DNA of 64,000 nt from an uncultured Bacilli bacterium (GCA_947628565.1 CANRAH010000005.1:1-64000); one strand, 5' to 3'; numbered from the stretch's first letter, positions 28,834 through 38,086 are shown. Notes: generated by a model not told the origin, from the letters alone. Program-made: numbers and translations.

Positions 28834-29895
28834 TTAACAACGTTTTCTAAAAAAATCATTATAAATGCTAACACGATTTATCATAATTTTCATTTTTTTA
28901 GAATTTTCTTCTAAATATAAAGGGTTAATTCTTTTATTTAATTTTTTTATTTTAAAATATTTTATATCTAAATATTTATTTTTTATATGATTATCAAAAT
29001 TATAACCACTTAAAATTTCTTCTCCATATACAAACAGCTTAATTTCATCTTTTACGATAATATTTAAAATAATTCTTTTATCTAAATAAGGCATCTTTTC
29101 AAGTAATATAGCTAATGGAAAATCTAATTTTAATATTTTAATATACCCATCTATATCTTTCGTATCCATAGATAAATTTAATTTTTTTAACACTTGGTAC
29201 GCAAAATAATAGTCATTTTTTAAAAGCAATATCTTTGCGACTTTTAAAGCTTCATTGCTATCTAAAAAAGGCAATATATCATTTAGCATTTTATCTTTAT
29301 GACTTTTATAAATCTTACTATTAAAATAATTTATAACAAATAAATTATACATATGATCTTTTTTAGAATAGTTAATTATCATATCCTCAATATTTTCAAC
29401 AAAATCTAAATCAACTAAAGATGTTTCAATTAAAATATCTAAAATACGAATAGCTTCTTTATAATGATTAGATATAATTAATTCACAAATACTGCTTTTT
29501 ATAAAATCTACATATTTAGAATTTATTTTTAAAATTGTTTTATTAGTTACAAGTCTTAAAAATTTTTGTTTATCTTTTATATAATATTCAAGTATAAAGT
29601 TAAGTATATCACTTTTGAATAATTCTACATATTTATATATAAATTCAAAATTATCTTTGGTTGAATTTATAATATATATTTTAAATACTTCATAAAAATT
29701 TTCCGAATTTATCAAGTGAATTATACTACCATTTTGAATATTATAATCAACATAATCCACTAACAAAGATTTATTATCTAATTTTAAAAGTTTATTTAAT
29801 ATATCATCTATATTAAAATTCTTAACCTGTTTCAAAAACTTATTTAAACATTTTTTATCATTATAATTTAATACATTATCAAATGAACTGTCCAC
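28834..29895 (-). CDS. Unknown helical protein inserted between nusG and rplK
   Basis: 353 residues, GTG start 6 nt after AGAAGG and 1 nt beyond the nusG stop. Entirely helical by composition, rich in Lys, Ile, Asn and Leu, with repeated helix-turn-helix units (for example KEAIRILDILIE, EALKVAKILLLKNDYYFAYQVLKKL) resembling TPR/HEAT-like solenoids. The C-terminus is strongly basic. No signal peptide or membrane segment. Its place inside a universally conserved operon is unusual and implies co-expression with nusG. I do not recognise the family. Confidence 0.75.
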   Translation of the reverse strand: MDSSFDNVLNYNDKKCLNKFLKQVKNFNIDDILNKLLKLDNKSLLVDYVDYNIQNGSIIHLINSENFYEVFKIYIINSTKDNFEFIYKYVELFKSDILNFILEYYIKDKQKFLRLVTNKTILKINSKYVDFIKSSICELIISNHYKEAIRILDILIETSLVDLDFVENIEDMIINYSKKDHMYNLFVINYFNSKIYKSHKDKMLNDILPFLDSNEALKVAKILLLKNDYYFAYQVLKKLNLSMDTKDIDGYIKILKLDFPLAILLEKMPYLDKRIILNIIVKDEIKLFVYGEEILSGYNFDNHIKNKYLDIKYFKIKKLNKRINPLYLEENSKKMKIMINRVSIYNDFFRKRC

Positions 29896-29896
29896 A

Positions 29897-30430
29897 TTAT
29901 GCCTTCTCTATTTCAGTAAATAATACTTCTACGGTAGTCTCTTGTCCAAATAAATCAAGTGAAATTTCCATTTTTTGATTTACCATATCAACAAGTTTAA
30001 CTTTTCCAAACATGTTAGCAAATGCTCCACTTATAACCTTTACTGTATCGCCAACATTTATTTCGTTTACAACATCAATTCTACTCATTCCCATGTTTCC
30101 AAGGATTTTATCCACTTCACTTTTAGTTAGTGGGAATGGTTTAGCTCCTTTACCACTTGAACCTATAAATCCTGTAACGCCTGGAGTATTACGCACAACA
30201 AACCATGCTTCGTCTGTCATAATCATTTCAACTAATATGTATCCAGGAAACATTTTTGAATCCTTTTCTACTTCTTTCCCATTTTTTACTACAATCTCTT
30301 TTGTAGATGGAACAACTACACGAAATATATAATCTTCCATTCCCATTGAGCTTGCACGCATTTCAAGTTTTTCTTTTACCTTATTCTCATGCCCTGAATA
30401 AGTATTAACAACATACCATTCTTTTTCCAT
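29897..30430 (-). CDS. nusG: Transcription factor NusG
   Basis: 177 residues. N-terminal NGN domain (WYVVNTYSGHENKVKEKLE, MFPGYILVEM, WFVVRNTPGVTGFIG) and C-terminal KOW domain (VGDTVKVISGAFANMFGKV) are complete. It modulates RNA polymerase pausing and termination. The ATG overlaps the secE stop by one base, giving coupled secE-nusG. Confidence 0.98.
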   Translation of the reverse strand: MEKEWYVVNTYSGHENKVKEKLEMRASSMGMEDYIFRVVVPSTKEIVVKNGKEVEKDSKMFPGYILVEMIMTDEAWFVVRNTPGVTGFIGSSGKGAKPFPLTKSEVDKILGNMGMSRIDVVNEINVGDTVKVISGAFANMFGKVKLVDMVNQKMEISLDLFGQETTVEVLFTEIEKA

Positions 30431-30609
30431 TAACTAAACACCTTCACAATCAAACTTATTATTCCATCAGAAGCTGTAAAGAATGCCATAAAAAACAATA
30501 TAATAGTTATAGTAGCAATAGAAAACTTAACCATTTCCAATTTTTTAGGCCATCTAACTTTCTTCATTTCTTTTTTTACATTTACAAAAAATCTAGCTAA
30601 CTTTTTCAT
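30430..30609 (-). CDS. secE: Preprotein translocase subunit SecE
   Basis: 59 residues, read directly from the sequence. Amphipathic N-terminal helix with the VKKEMKKVRWPKK signature (residues 11-23) followed by a single membrane segment (about 29-50). Ends TAATG with nusG. Encodes the small essential subunit of SecYEG. The rpmG gene that often precedes secE is absent. Confidence 0.93.
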   Translation of the reverse strand: MKKLARFFVNVKKEMKKVRWPKKLEMVKFSIATITIILFFMAFFTASDGIISLIVKVFS

Positions 30610-30675
30610 TTAACACCTACTTTAATATTATGATTTTTTTCTAAAATAAAAACACTTATATGTGCTTCCATTTAA

Positions 30676-30704
30676 ATATTAACACAAACAAGTATTTGTG
30701 TCAA
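30676..30704 (-). promoter_or_regulatory. secE-nusG promoter
   Basis: On the minus strand a perfect TTGACA (30704-30699), 17-bp spacer, TAATAT (30681-30676). The spacer coincides with the terminator stem of the upstream SDR gene. Confidence 0.7.
30682..30701 (-). terminator. Hairpin after the SDR gene
   Basis: 7-bp stem (ACACAAA/TTTGTGT) with a 6-nt loop; the following sequence is A/T-rich but without a long T run, so strength is uncertain. Confidence 0.45.
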
Positions 30705-30709
30705 TAGTT

Positions 30710-31462
30710 TTATTTAGTTTTTCTATATTGAATATTATATGTTATTCTTAATTTTAATTTAATTGGAACAAATCTTTCAAATAAATAAACAAGTTTCATC
30801 TTTAAGCCTGGAATTATAAGTAATTTTCTTTTAAACATTTTATTTAATGCATATTTAGCTACATATTCACTAGATAAAGCTTTTATTTTAAATTCACAAT
30901 TAGCCACTTTATTAAAATTGGTATCAACAGGGCCAGGGCATAAACAACTTATATGAACATTGCTTTTCATTTCCCTTAATTCTTCATATAATGCAAGAGT
31001 TAAATGATATACATATGCTTTAGTTGAGTAATAGGTTGCCATTAAAGGGCCAGGTGTAAATGCACTTGCTGAAGATACGTTAAGTATATATCCATTATCT
31101 TTTTTTACAAAATCTTTCAAAAATAATTTTGTTAAATATTCTAAGGACTTTACATTTAAATCTATCATAGATAATTCTTTTTCTTCCGAAGTTTTAATAA
31201 ACGATCCAATAAGTCCAAATCCTGCATTATTAATTAATATATCTATATTTTCGTTTTTAACTTCATTATATAGCTTTTTACAGTTATCAATATTACTTAA
31301 ATCCATACATATTATATCTACTTTAGTTTTTAACTCTATTTTTAATTTTTCCATAGGTTCTTTACTTCTAGCCACTAATATTAAATCATAACCTTTATCG
31401 CTTAAAACACGGGCCATATCTCTACCTATACCACTACTTGCTCCTGTTATCAACGCTTTCAT
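30710..31462 (-). CDS. Short-chain dehydrogenase/reductase
   Basis: 250 residues from the ATG at 31462, just after AAAGGTGATAAA. Classical SDR: NAD(P)-binding TGASSGIG at about 6-13, NNAG near 82, catalytic Ser (SSAS), YxxxK (YYSTK), and the CPGPVDT motif after the active site. The basic, hydrophobic C-terminal 40 residues (KRKLLIIPGLKMKLVYLFERF) resemble the DltE/YqjQ-like SDR group that may associate with membranes. Substrate cannot be deduced. A lone gene between NAGPA and secE. Confidence 0.9.
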   Translation of the reverse strand: MKALITGASSGIGRDMARVLSDKGYDLILVARSKEPMEKLKIELKTKVDIICMDLSNIDNCKKLYNEVKNENIDILINNAGFGLIGSFIKTSEEKELSMIDLNVKSLEYLTKLFLKDFVKKDNGYILNVSSASAFTPGPLMATYYSTKAYVYHLTLALYEELREMKSNVHISCLCPGPVDTNFNKVANCEFKIKALSSEYVAKYALNKMFKRKLLIIPGLKMKLVYLFERFVPIKLKLRITYNIQYRKTK

Positions 31463-31499
31463 TTTATCACCTTTATTATTATAATCCAAAATTAAAGAA

Positions 31500-31517
31500 A
31501 AAACATAAAAATGTTTT
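31500..31517 (-). terminator. Terminator after the NAGPA-domain gene
   Basis: 7-bp stem AAAACAT/ATGTTTT with a 4-nt loop followed on the minus strand by T-rich sequence. Confidence 0.6.
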
Positions 31518-31519
31518 CT

Positions 31520-32875
31520 CTAATTACTATTATCTTTTACAATCCAGCCATTAGGTAAATATCTTTCGCCAGTATATCCATATCCTCCAGCTACACTTAT
31601 TACTTCTCCATCTACAACCATTGAACTAGATCCACCACCATCTAAATTACTTGCATTATATGCACCATAATCAAGAAGAATATTAGTAAGTTCTGCCATA
31701 TCTACTCCTAAGCTGTGTCCTGGTCTTCTACCATCTATAACAAGAAGCAATACTATTCCATCTTTTCTTTGGCCTATAGCACTTCTTGGAGCAATTCCAT
31801 ATCCACCATTACCTTTAAAGGTTGCTGGTTCTCCATTTACTATCAAAAATGGTCCAAATGATACAGCATCACGTATACCCATATCTATTGCTTCTTTAGC
31901 GCTTGCTTTAGTTAAGACAAGTTTATCATCATTAGTAAATCCGATAATTCCTCCACCCCAACCGGTGTCACCATTATCACATACGATTTCACCATCGATT
32001 ATTACTACACCAACAGGTGTATATTCATATGATGCATTATAGGAAAAACCACTAGCATTTATACCTGCTAAACCATTATTTTTCTTTATCAAATTTGGTA
32101 ATTGCATACCACCAGCTTTTAAATTTGGTACTTGCGCAATTTCAACATTTTTAGGATCATAAACAACTAATAAATGTCCTTTATATCCGTTTCCTTCAAT
32201 ATCTATAACTTTATATATATCATTTCCAGGATCACGAGTTAACACCTCTTCATCATGAGGAGATAATATCTCTTGTTCATTTTTATTAGTGTTAGTATCT
32301 ATATCTTCTTTATTTGATTCACCTTCAGGTTCAATAACAATATTATCAGCCATTATTCTATTTATACTTTTTTCATTAAAAAATATATACGCTAAATACT
32401 TATGAGACATAGTTGTCATAGCGCTAGTGACCCAAAGGTTTCTAAAATATGAAATAGGCCCATACATCAAAAATAAGCATACGATAGCCACTAAATCCAT
32501 AAAGGAAAATATAGTAACACCAATAATTTTCTTTTTACTTTTTTTAGGTTTAGAAGTCTTTTCATCTTTTTTATTTTTAACTTCTTTTTTTATTTCTTCT
32601 TTTTTATCTGTTTCTTCATTTTTTTCGTTTGTTTCCATCTTTAAATTTAAATCATTATCTATTTTTGATGGATCAACCAACTTTATATTTAATAATTTTT
32701 TTTCTTTTACATTATTATTATTATTTTCAGGTAGTAAAATATCTTCCATAACTGGCATTTCTGACTTTTTCTTTATCGAAGATATCAAATCATCATCATT
32801 ATTATTTATATTTATTGAAACCAAAGTTTTTTCTATATCATTATATATTTCTAAAACGTCATTTTCCTTATCCAT
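31520..32875 (-). CDS. Membrane protein with phosphodiester glycosidase (NAGPA/DUF2233) domain
   Basis: 451 residues. A cytosolic N-terminal region of about 110 residues, highly charged and Lys/Glu/Asn-rich, precedes a membrane segment at about 118-140. The extracellular C-terminal half (about 225-445) is a NAGPA domain: AGINASGF, YTPVGVVIIDGE, FLIVNGEPA, RSAIGQRKDG and NLDGGGSSSM. The family includes the enzyme that uncovers GlcNAc-1-phosphodiesters and bacterial wall/exopolysaccharide enzymes. Probably hydrolyses a sugar phosphodiester in the envelope; the substrate is unknown. Its SD overlaps the stop of the small ORF at 32883-33014. Confidence 0.88.
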   Translation of the reverse strand: MDKENDVLEIYNDIEKTLVSININNNDDDLISSIKKKSEMPVMEDILLPENNNNNVKEKKLLNIKLVDPSKIDNDLNLKMETNEKNEETDKKEEIKKEVKNKKDEKTSKPKKSKKKIIGVTIFSFMDLVAIVCLFLMYGPISYFRNLWVTSAMTTMSHKYLAYIFFNEKSINRIMADNIVIEPEGESNKEDIDTNTNKNEQEILSPHDEEVLTRDPGNDIYKVIDIEGNGYKGHLLVVYDPKNVEIAQVPNLKAGGMQLPNLIKKNNGLAGINASGFSYNASYEYTPVGVVIIDGEIVCDNGDTGWGGGIIGFTNDDKLVLTKASAKEAIDMGIRDAVSFGPFLIVNGEPATFKGNGGYGIAPRSAIGQRKDGIVLLLVIDGRRPGHSLGVDMAELTNILLDYGAYNASNLDGGGSSSMVVDGEVISVAGGYGYTGERYLPNGWIVKDNSN

Positions 32876-32882
32876 ATTCCAC

Positions 32883-33014
32883 CTAATTAAATTTTAAATA
32901 ATAATAAACTAATCTAAACCCGAAAATAAACACTAAACTCAATAAAAAAATAATACTAAATATTATAAATATCTTACTTTTATTCCTTCTCTTTTTACTC
33001 TTTTCTTTTTTCAT
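32883..33014 (-). CDS. Possible small single-pass membrane protein
   Basis: 43 residues: a strongly basic N-terminus (MKKEKSKKRRNKSK), then a membrane segment of about 22 hydrophobic residues and a short FRLVYYYLKFN tail. Its TAG stop overlaps the ribosome binding site of the NAGPA-domain gene, as expected for coupled translation. An in-frame ATG at 33020 is an alternative start. No strong SD is visible, so expression is uncertain. Confidence 0.4.
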   Translation of the reverse strand: MKKEKSKKRRNKSKIFIIFSIIFLLSLVFIFGFRLVYYYLKFN

Positions 33015-33082
33015 ATACATCACATTTTTATTATATTATGATTGTCGTTTTATGTCAAGATTATATATTTTATTAAATAAAA

Positions 33083-33097
33083 AAGAGCTTACGCTCC
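33083..33097 (-). terminator. Terminator after the DUF4956 gene
   Basis: GAGC/GCTC hairpin containing the stop codon, followed on the minus strand by TTTTTT. Short stem but good T run. Confidence 0.55.
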
Positions 33098-33760
33098 AAA
33101 ATCATTTTGATAACTAATCATACTAGTAGTATCTACCCCAGGCATTTCTTTAAATTTATCTAATATTTTTAAATCTCTATCTTTAGATTCAACCTCAAAT
33201 GTAAGTTCTACCATATCTTTAGTAATTGATTTACTTTTAATTTTTATCTTAGATAATTTTTTTAACTCTTTAAATATATCATCATCTATAGCACTATTAT
33301 ATTTAATGATAAATAGATATTGTGTATTTACTTTAAATCCCATAATGTATCCTATGAAATATAATATTCCTATTCCAAGAGATGCAATTATAGCAACTAA
33401 ATATAGTCCTGCACCACTCATAATACCAGCAGTTATACTCCAAAACATAAATACCGTATCAGTTGGTTCTTTTATAGCAGTTCTAAATCTTACAATAGAA
33501 AGAGCTCCAACCATACCTAGTGATAAAGCTAAGTTAGAACTAATTGTTCTAATTACCATAGAAGTTACCATTGCAAGTAATATAATACATAAGGAAAAAG
33601 ATTTAGAATAAACAACTCCACTATATGTTTTTCTATAAATAAACACAATGAAAACTCCAATAACAAATGCTACTAAAAGTGAAAACAATATTTTGTCTAC
33701 AGAAATAGTTCCTGTAAATTCTTGTATAACACTTTTTTTAATCATATCTACAAAACTCAT
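33089..33760 (-). CDS. DUF4956 membrane protein
   Basis: 223 residues with four predicted membrane segments (about 25-43, 54-72, 82-100, 110-140) and a soluble C-terminal domain. The block LALSLGMVGALSIVRFRTA followed by DTVFMFWSI is the DUF4956 signature. DUF4956, VTC and CotH genes occur together in many bacteria; here they form one operon (CotH, VTC, DUF4956) with 1-14 nt gaps. A role with the VTC protein at the membrane, perhaps in polyphosphate or polymer transport, is inferred only. Confidence 0.88.
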   Translation of the reverse strand: MSFVDMIKKSVIQEFTGTISVDKILFSLLVAFVIGVFIVFIYRKTYSGVVYSKSFSLCIILLAMVTSMVIRTISSNLALSLGMVGALSIVRFRTAIKEPTDTVFMFWSITAGIMSGAGLYLVAIIASLGIGILYFIGYIMGFKVNTQYLFIIKYNSAIDDDIFKELKKLSKIKIKSKSITKDMVELTFEVESKDRDLKILDKFKEMPGVDTTSMISYQNDFGA

Positions 33761-33774
33761 ATTTTTACTCCTTT

Positions 33775-34458
33775 TTATTTTATACTTCTACACATAGCAA
33801 ATTTAGAAAATGCTTGCCTAAACATAGGAACACTAGATAAAATAATTGCTATAGCAGAAGGTAAAACCTCATTAAATTTTACTTCTAATACAACTTCGTT
33901 TTCATCTATAACAGGATACGTCGTTGCATTTTTGTCATATATATTATAATTATATAATCCTGATTTTATATTAGAATCGAAAGTTATCCTAACATCCGAT
34001 ATAGGATATGTATAAGCTATTCTTTTATAATCAACAATAACCGAAGGCTTTAATTTTTTTAACTTTGTATCAACTAAAAATTTACATAATAAATTATCAT
34101 CCTTAGGTATAGCGCCTTCTAGTCTATCCTCTATAATTCTATCACATATTTTTTTATTTATCAATATTTGATCTTTTGATGTTTTATTCTCATGCTTATA
34201 CTTACATTCTAATCTTATGAAACTATAATCATCATTATATACTCTAATTCTATATTTTTTCCTATATTCTACCCCTTCAATTTTTTCATTGTATGCAGTT
34301 TGATTTTCATCATCAAAATATAAACTTCTAATAAAATAACTGTTATCCTCATTAACTGAGTTTGAATCAACATCCATTATTAACTTAAGTTTCTCTTTCA
34401 ATATTGTGGCAACATTTTTGTTTATTATAAATTTTATTTCATTTCTATATTTTCTCAT
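33775..34458 (-). CDS. VTC-domain protein (polyphosphate polymerase-like)
   Basis: 227 residues from the ATG at 34458, just after GGTGAT. Shows the triphosphate-tunnel pattern of VTC domains: basic/acidic alternating strands (YRNEIKFII, YFIRSLYFDD, YRKKYRIRVY, FIRLECKYK, KPSVIVDYKR, VRITFDSNIKSG, VVLEVKF). In eukaryotic VTC4 these strands bind and polymerise phosphate. Bacterial members next to CotH and DUF4956 are poorly characterised. Catalysis is not established. No membrane segment. Confidence 0.9.
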   Translation of the reverse strand: MRKYRNEIKFIINKNVATILKEKLKLIMDVDSNSVNEDNSYFIRSLYFDDENQTAYNEKIEGVEYRKKYRIRVYNDDYSFIRLECKYKHENKTSKDQILINKKICDRIIEDRLEGAIPKDDNLLCKFLVDTKLKKLKPSVIVDYKRIAYTYPISDVRITFDSNIKSGLYNYNIYDKNATTYPVIDENEVVLEVKFNEVLPSAIAIILSSVPMFRQAFSKFAMCRSIK

Positions 34459-34459
34459 A

Positions 34460-37330
34460 TTAATCACCAAAATACTTTTCCATTTCTGCATTACTCAAAT
34501 TAAAGAAACTTTTAGCTGTTTTCTTCAAATAATCTTCTCTTAAGTTTGTATATTTTCTTAATTCTTCAATATTATTTTCCCATTCTTGCATAGTCATATT
34601 GTATCTTTTTTGATTTCGTTCCATCTCAGGCTTTAACATATTATATAATTCATCAATTTTCTTTAGTACTCTTTCTTTATTCCATACTTTCTTTAACTGA
34701 TAACTAATTCGAGTTAAAAGAGTATCTTTAAATTCATCATTTTTTATAAGAGCACGCATAAGTGTAGTCGGTACTTTAAGTCTACTCATACCATCAGGTT
34801 GTACCGTAAAATTGAAATAATTCAAATTATAATTCCACATTGCAAAATCCAAATCATAAAAAATCATTTTTATCTTTCCAGAATCTACATCTTCGTGCCA
34901 ATAAAATCTTGTATTTACTATGTCATTGTTAGTAATCCAATTCTCAGCTGCCCAAAAATCAGCATAACTTTCTATATCAAGTATACTTTTTACATATTCA
35001 TAATTACTTTGTATACTTAAATCATGGGTCTGTACATATTTAATTAAATCGGAGTACTTAGTAATGGAACCTACAGTTACATTGTTATCTATTCTAACAA
35101 TATTTGATTTTGAAGGATCAACATTATAATTATTTGAAATAAATGTTTCATCTACTTTTTCACGAATATTATAAACTCCATAATATTCACCATTTATATA
35201 AAGAATTATAGGTTTATAGGCTTGAACCTTTAAATTTGTAACTCCATCTACTAAAGATGTCATAAGTATATCTCTTATAAAGGCGGATTCCTGATCTTGA
35301 GATCCAGAACGCAAAACTAAAGTATCAAAATTTGAATAATCTCTATTTTCAAATACTTGATAATTCAGACTACCTTCTCCATACTTTTTCCTAAATTTTA
35401 AAGAATAACTTTTTTTTGCCAATCCTCTAGTAGAACCACCAAATAATTTTAATCCACAAGGAATACTAAAACTTTTTCCGTTTTCATAAAGTTCTGCATA
35501 TGCACTAACTTCTAAATCTTCATTCCAAGGATTATTTTGAATTCTGTTAAAGTCACTTCCCTGCAAAGAAACTGACATAACTGGTAATGTATGATTTTCA
35601 TTTATTATATATGACAAAGTAACTACATCACTTTCAAGCTTACCGCTTTTATAACTCATAGCTTTTACAACAGTAGTTTTATTAAGTAAAATGGGACCAT
35701 CATATACTTTAGATTTCGTTGTTGGAGTACTACCATCTAAAGTGTAATAAATTGTCCCATTACCATTCATCTCTAAATTAATTCCATCAGTATCATTATA
35801 CACGCCAGATGGAGTATTATACTTTGGAATATATGCTACACTATTTACTCCAGTACCATTTGCGCTATTAGGTGTTGGAGTTTTGAAATAATATACACCA
35901 TAATCCTTTTTCCCCAAACTATATCCTAACGGAACATTTGCAATGAAAATTGAATCAATGATATCATTACCTTTTACTAAATATAATGATTCAACATCGG
36001 ATAACTTAAAGTTAGCATGAGCATAGCTATTATTACTTAAATTAGTATCTCCACTTGCCATTATAATATAGTATTCACCAGATTTAAGAGAAACATCTGG
36101 GAGATTGAATTTTTTCAAATTATCGTCATTGTTAGTTAAATAATAATCTTTTAAGTTAATTGTTTCATTTGAATTATTTTTAAGTTCTATCCAATCATAA
36201 TATGTATAACCATTTTGAGGTAAATATGAATAATTATTGTTCATAACCTCATTTATTATTAGTGTTTTACCGCTTTTAAGTTTATGCTTTGAAAATTCAT
36301 CAATTCCAGAAGATGTATTTTCATATCCTGGGCTTATGTTACTAGTTTCAAAGAAATTTTCATCTTCATAAACCAGTGCTATACCATTTGGTATATTTTT
36401 ATATTCTAATTTATCAATTATTTTTCCTTTATTATTAGTAAGAACCGCAGCTCCAGTCTTAGATTTTAAATTAAATCCTGAATATATCTCATCATCATTT
36501 GTATCATAATCATCCATATATATAGTAAGGATTTCACCTTTACCTAGAGTAACATCGGATAAGCAATATTTAAATGGTATGTCTATATCATTAGAAATAC
36601 AATATCCATTCAAATTTGTTGCATCACCATTATTAATTATTTCTATATAACCTGAATAATCTCCATAACTGTTTTTAAAATTTCCATCATTTTTTGGTAA
36701 TACTTCATTAATTTTAACAGTACCATCAACAATTAAAGATTTCTTATATTCTTCATATCCTTCTTTAGTATTAGCAAAACCTGGAGTAGCTTTAGCAGTC
36801 TCAAACCAAGTACCATTTAAATCACGTGCCATTACCTCGTTTTTTTTGATCGATTTTATATCAATCGCATCAATTACTTTTCCTTTTGCATTTACAAAAA
36901 ATAAAGACTCTCCACCACTACTTAATTTAAAATTAGCATATAATCCATTTCTACTTTGACCTGTTAAATATACAACTAAATATGATTTAGCTTTTATTGT
37001 GACTTCTGGAAAAGCCCATTTTGTTTTATTATTTCTATCACTTAATCCATAGTTTTTTAAATTAATATCATAGTCATTTCCATTATATATTTCAATCCAA
37101 TCGGAAACATCACCGTCTTCTGATGCAACCGCTCCTGAATTAGATGTCATAATCTCATTTATTACAAGTTTTGTATAACTAGCATCTCCTGTTGGTAGAT
37201 CTTTTTCAAGAAGTTTATCTTCGGTATTATCTACGACAAACATATCGATTAATATGAATATAATAATAGCTATAATCATAATTAAAATTGATTTTTTATT
37301 TTTATTTATAAATGATTTATTTATACTCAT
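34460..37330 (-). CDS. CotH-kinase protein with three lamin-tail domains
   Basis: 956 residues, membrane-anchored by a segment at about 13-32. Three lamin-tail-like domains follow (near 50-165, 200-325 and 355-480, each opening with VINEIM/KINEVL/IINEVM and a DWIEI-type strand). A chitobiase C-terminal-like strand pair (YTLDGSTPTTKSKVYDGP) lies near 520-570, then a CotH domain at about 580-900 with KSYSLKF, LRSG, YGVYNIREK and DLDFAMW (about 828). CotH kinases phosphorylate proteins, notably spore coat CotB/CotG. The multidomain extracellular form is widespread outside spore formers, and the substrate is unknown. First gene of the CotH-VTC-DUF4956 operon. Confidence 0.9.
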   Translation of the reverse strand: MSINKSFINKNKKSILIMIIAIIIFILIDMFVVDNTEDKLLEKDLPTGDASYTKLVINEIMTSNSGAVASEDGDVSDWIEIYNGNDYDINLKNYGLSDRNNKTKWAFPEVTIKAKSYLVVYLTGQSRNGLYANFKLSSGGESLFFVNAKGKVIDAIDIKSIKKNEVMARDLNGTWFETAKATPGFANTKEGYEEYKKSLIVDGTVKINEVLPKNDGNFKNSYGDYSGYIEIINNGDATNLNGYCISNDIDIPFKYCLSDVTLGKGEILTIYMDDYDTNDDEIYSGFNLKSKTGAAVLTNNKGKIIDKLEYKNIPNGIALVYEDENFFETSNISPGYENTSSGIDEFSKHKLKSGKTLIINEVMNNNYSYLPQNGYTYYDWIELKNNSNETINLKDYYLTNNDDNLKKFNLPDVSLKSGEYYIIMASGDTNLSNNSYAHANFKLSDVESLYLVKGNDIIDSIFIANVPLGYSLGKKDYGVYYFKTPTPNSANGTGVNSVAYIPKYNTPSGVYNDTDGINLEMNGNGTIYYTLDGSTPTTKSKVYDGPILLNKTTVVKAMSYKSGKLESDVVTLSYIINENHTLPVMSVSLQGSDFNRIQNNPWNEDLEVSAYAELYENGKSFSIPCGLKLFGGSTRGLAKKSYSLKFRKKYGEGSLNYQVFENRDYSNFDTLVLRSGSQDQESAFIRDILMTSLVDGVTNLKVQAYKPIILYINGEYYGVYNIREKVDETFISNNYNVDPSKSNIVRIDNNVTVGSITKYSDLIKYVQTHDLSIQSNYEYVKSILDIESYADFWAAENWITNNDIVNTRFYWHEDVDSGKIKMIFYDLDFAMWNYNLNYFNFTVQPDGMSRLKVPTTLMRALIKNDEFKDTLLTRISYQLKKVWNKERVLKKIDELYNMLKPEMERNQKRYNMTMQEWENNIEELRKYTNLREDYLKKTAKSFFNLSNAEMEKYFGD

Positions 37331-37472
37331 ACCTCACCTACTTATACAAATATTTTATCATAAAAAAAGAAATATTAAAATACTAATATTCTTATATTAT
37401 AAGTTTATGTCAAGTATTTGTAAAAATAAATAATTTTTATGAACTTTAATTTTTTAATTATCTAATAAAAAA

Positions 37473-37494
37473 TGAAACTAATTATATAGTTTCA
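37473..37494 (-). terminator. rpmA terminator
   Basis: 8-bp stem (TGAAACTA/TAGTTTCA) with a 6-nt loop, containing the rpmA stop codon and followed on the minus strand by six T. Confidence 0.75.
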
Positions 37495-37769
37495 TAAACG
37501 CTAACTTGTTTTTTATCTTTTCCTAAACGTTCATATTTTACATATCCGCTTATTTTAGCATAAACAGTATCATCAGAACCGATTCCAGCATTAACACCTG
37601 GATAAATTCTAGTTCCTCTTTGACGATATATAATAGATCCTCCTGTTACATACTCACCATCGCTTGCTTTTGCTCCTAATCTTCTACCAGCAGAATCTCT
37701 ACCATTTTTTGTTGATCCTTGACCTTTTTTATGGGCAAATAATTGGATATTTAATGTCATCAATTTCAT
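37482..37769 (-). CDS. rpmA: Ribosomal protein L27 with cleavable N-terminal extension
   Basis: 95 residues; GGGAGGTG lies 7 nt before the ATG. The mature protein starts at HKKGQGS, and the preceding 12 residues ([12 protein letters not shown]) match the extension that Firmicutes remove with the protease Prp, whose gene is directly upstream. The rest ([22 protein letters not shown]) is canonical. L27 reaches the peptidyl-transferase centre, so cleavage is essential in Staphylococcus aureus. Confidence 0.98.
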   Translation of the reverse strand: MKLMTLNIQLFAHKKGQGSTKNGRDSAGRRLGAKASDGEYVTGGSIIYRQRGTRIYPGVNAGIGSDDTVYAKISGYVKYERLGKDKKQVSVYETI

Positions 37770-37783
37770 GAGATGGCACCTCC

Positions 37784-38086
37784 CTATCTTATTTTAATAT
37801 ACTCTTTATAATTTTTTCTTAATTCTTGAAACATGCTTATCATATTTTCCATTAAAATATTTATAACATCATTATAATATAATATTCCAATTTCAAGAAA
37901 TCCGTCATCCTCACTATAAACAATTGATTCACCATCTATTTTTATAATCGCATTAACTGTAGTTATTGCAATTGAAGAAATAGATGAACAGACAATATCA
38001 AATCCTTCATCTGCGTAATCAGCATGTCCTTTAATTCTAACGAAATTTATATAATTATCTTTTCTTTTAACATCGACTGTTATCAT
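37784..38086 (-). CDS. prp: Ribosomal-processing cysteine protease Prp
   Basis: 100 residues. Catalytic pair His21 (KGHADY) and Cys33 (DIVCSSIS) are in place, equivalent to S. aureus His22 and Cys34. It cleaves the L27 N-terminal extension before 50S assembly. Lies between rplU and rpmA exactly as B. subtilis ysxB, with a single base between it and the rplU stop. Confidence 0.95.
   Translation of the reverse strand: MITVDVKRKDNYINFVRIKGHADYADEGFDIVCSSISSIAITTVNAIIKIDGESIVYSEDDGFLEIGILYYNDVINILMENMISMFQELRKNYKEYIKIR

Noticed and set aside
32427-32897. 156-codon open frame on the plus strand
   Set aside because: Antisense to the Lys/Glu-rich N-terminus of the NAGPA-domain gene; Ser/Phe-rich low-complexity translation, no SD.
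37408-37413. TTGACA on the minus strand upstream of the CotH gene
   Set aside because: No acceptable -10 at 16-18 bp; only TATTAG at 19 bp. Left out as a promoter.
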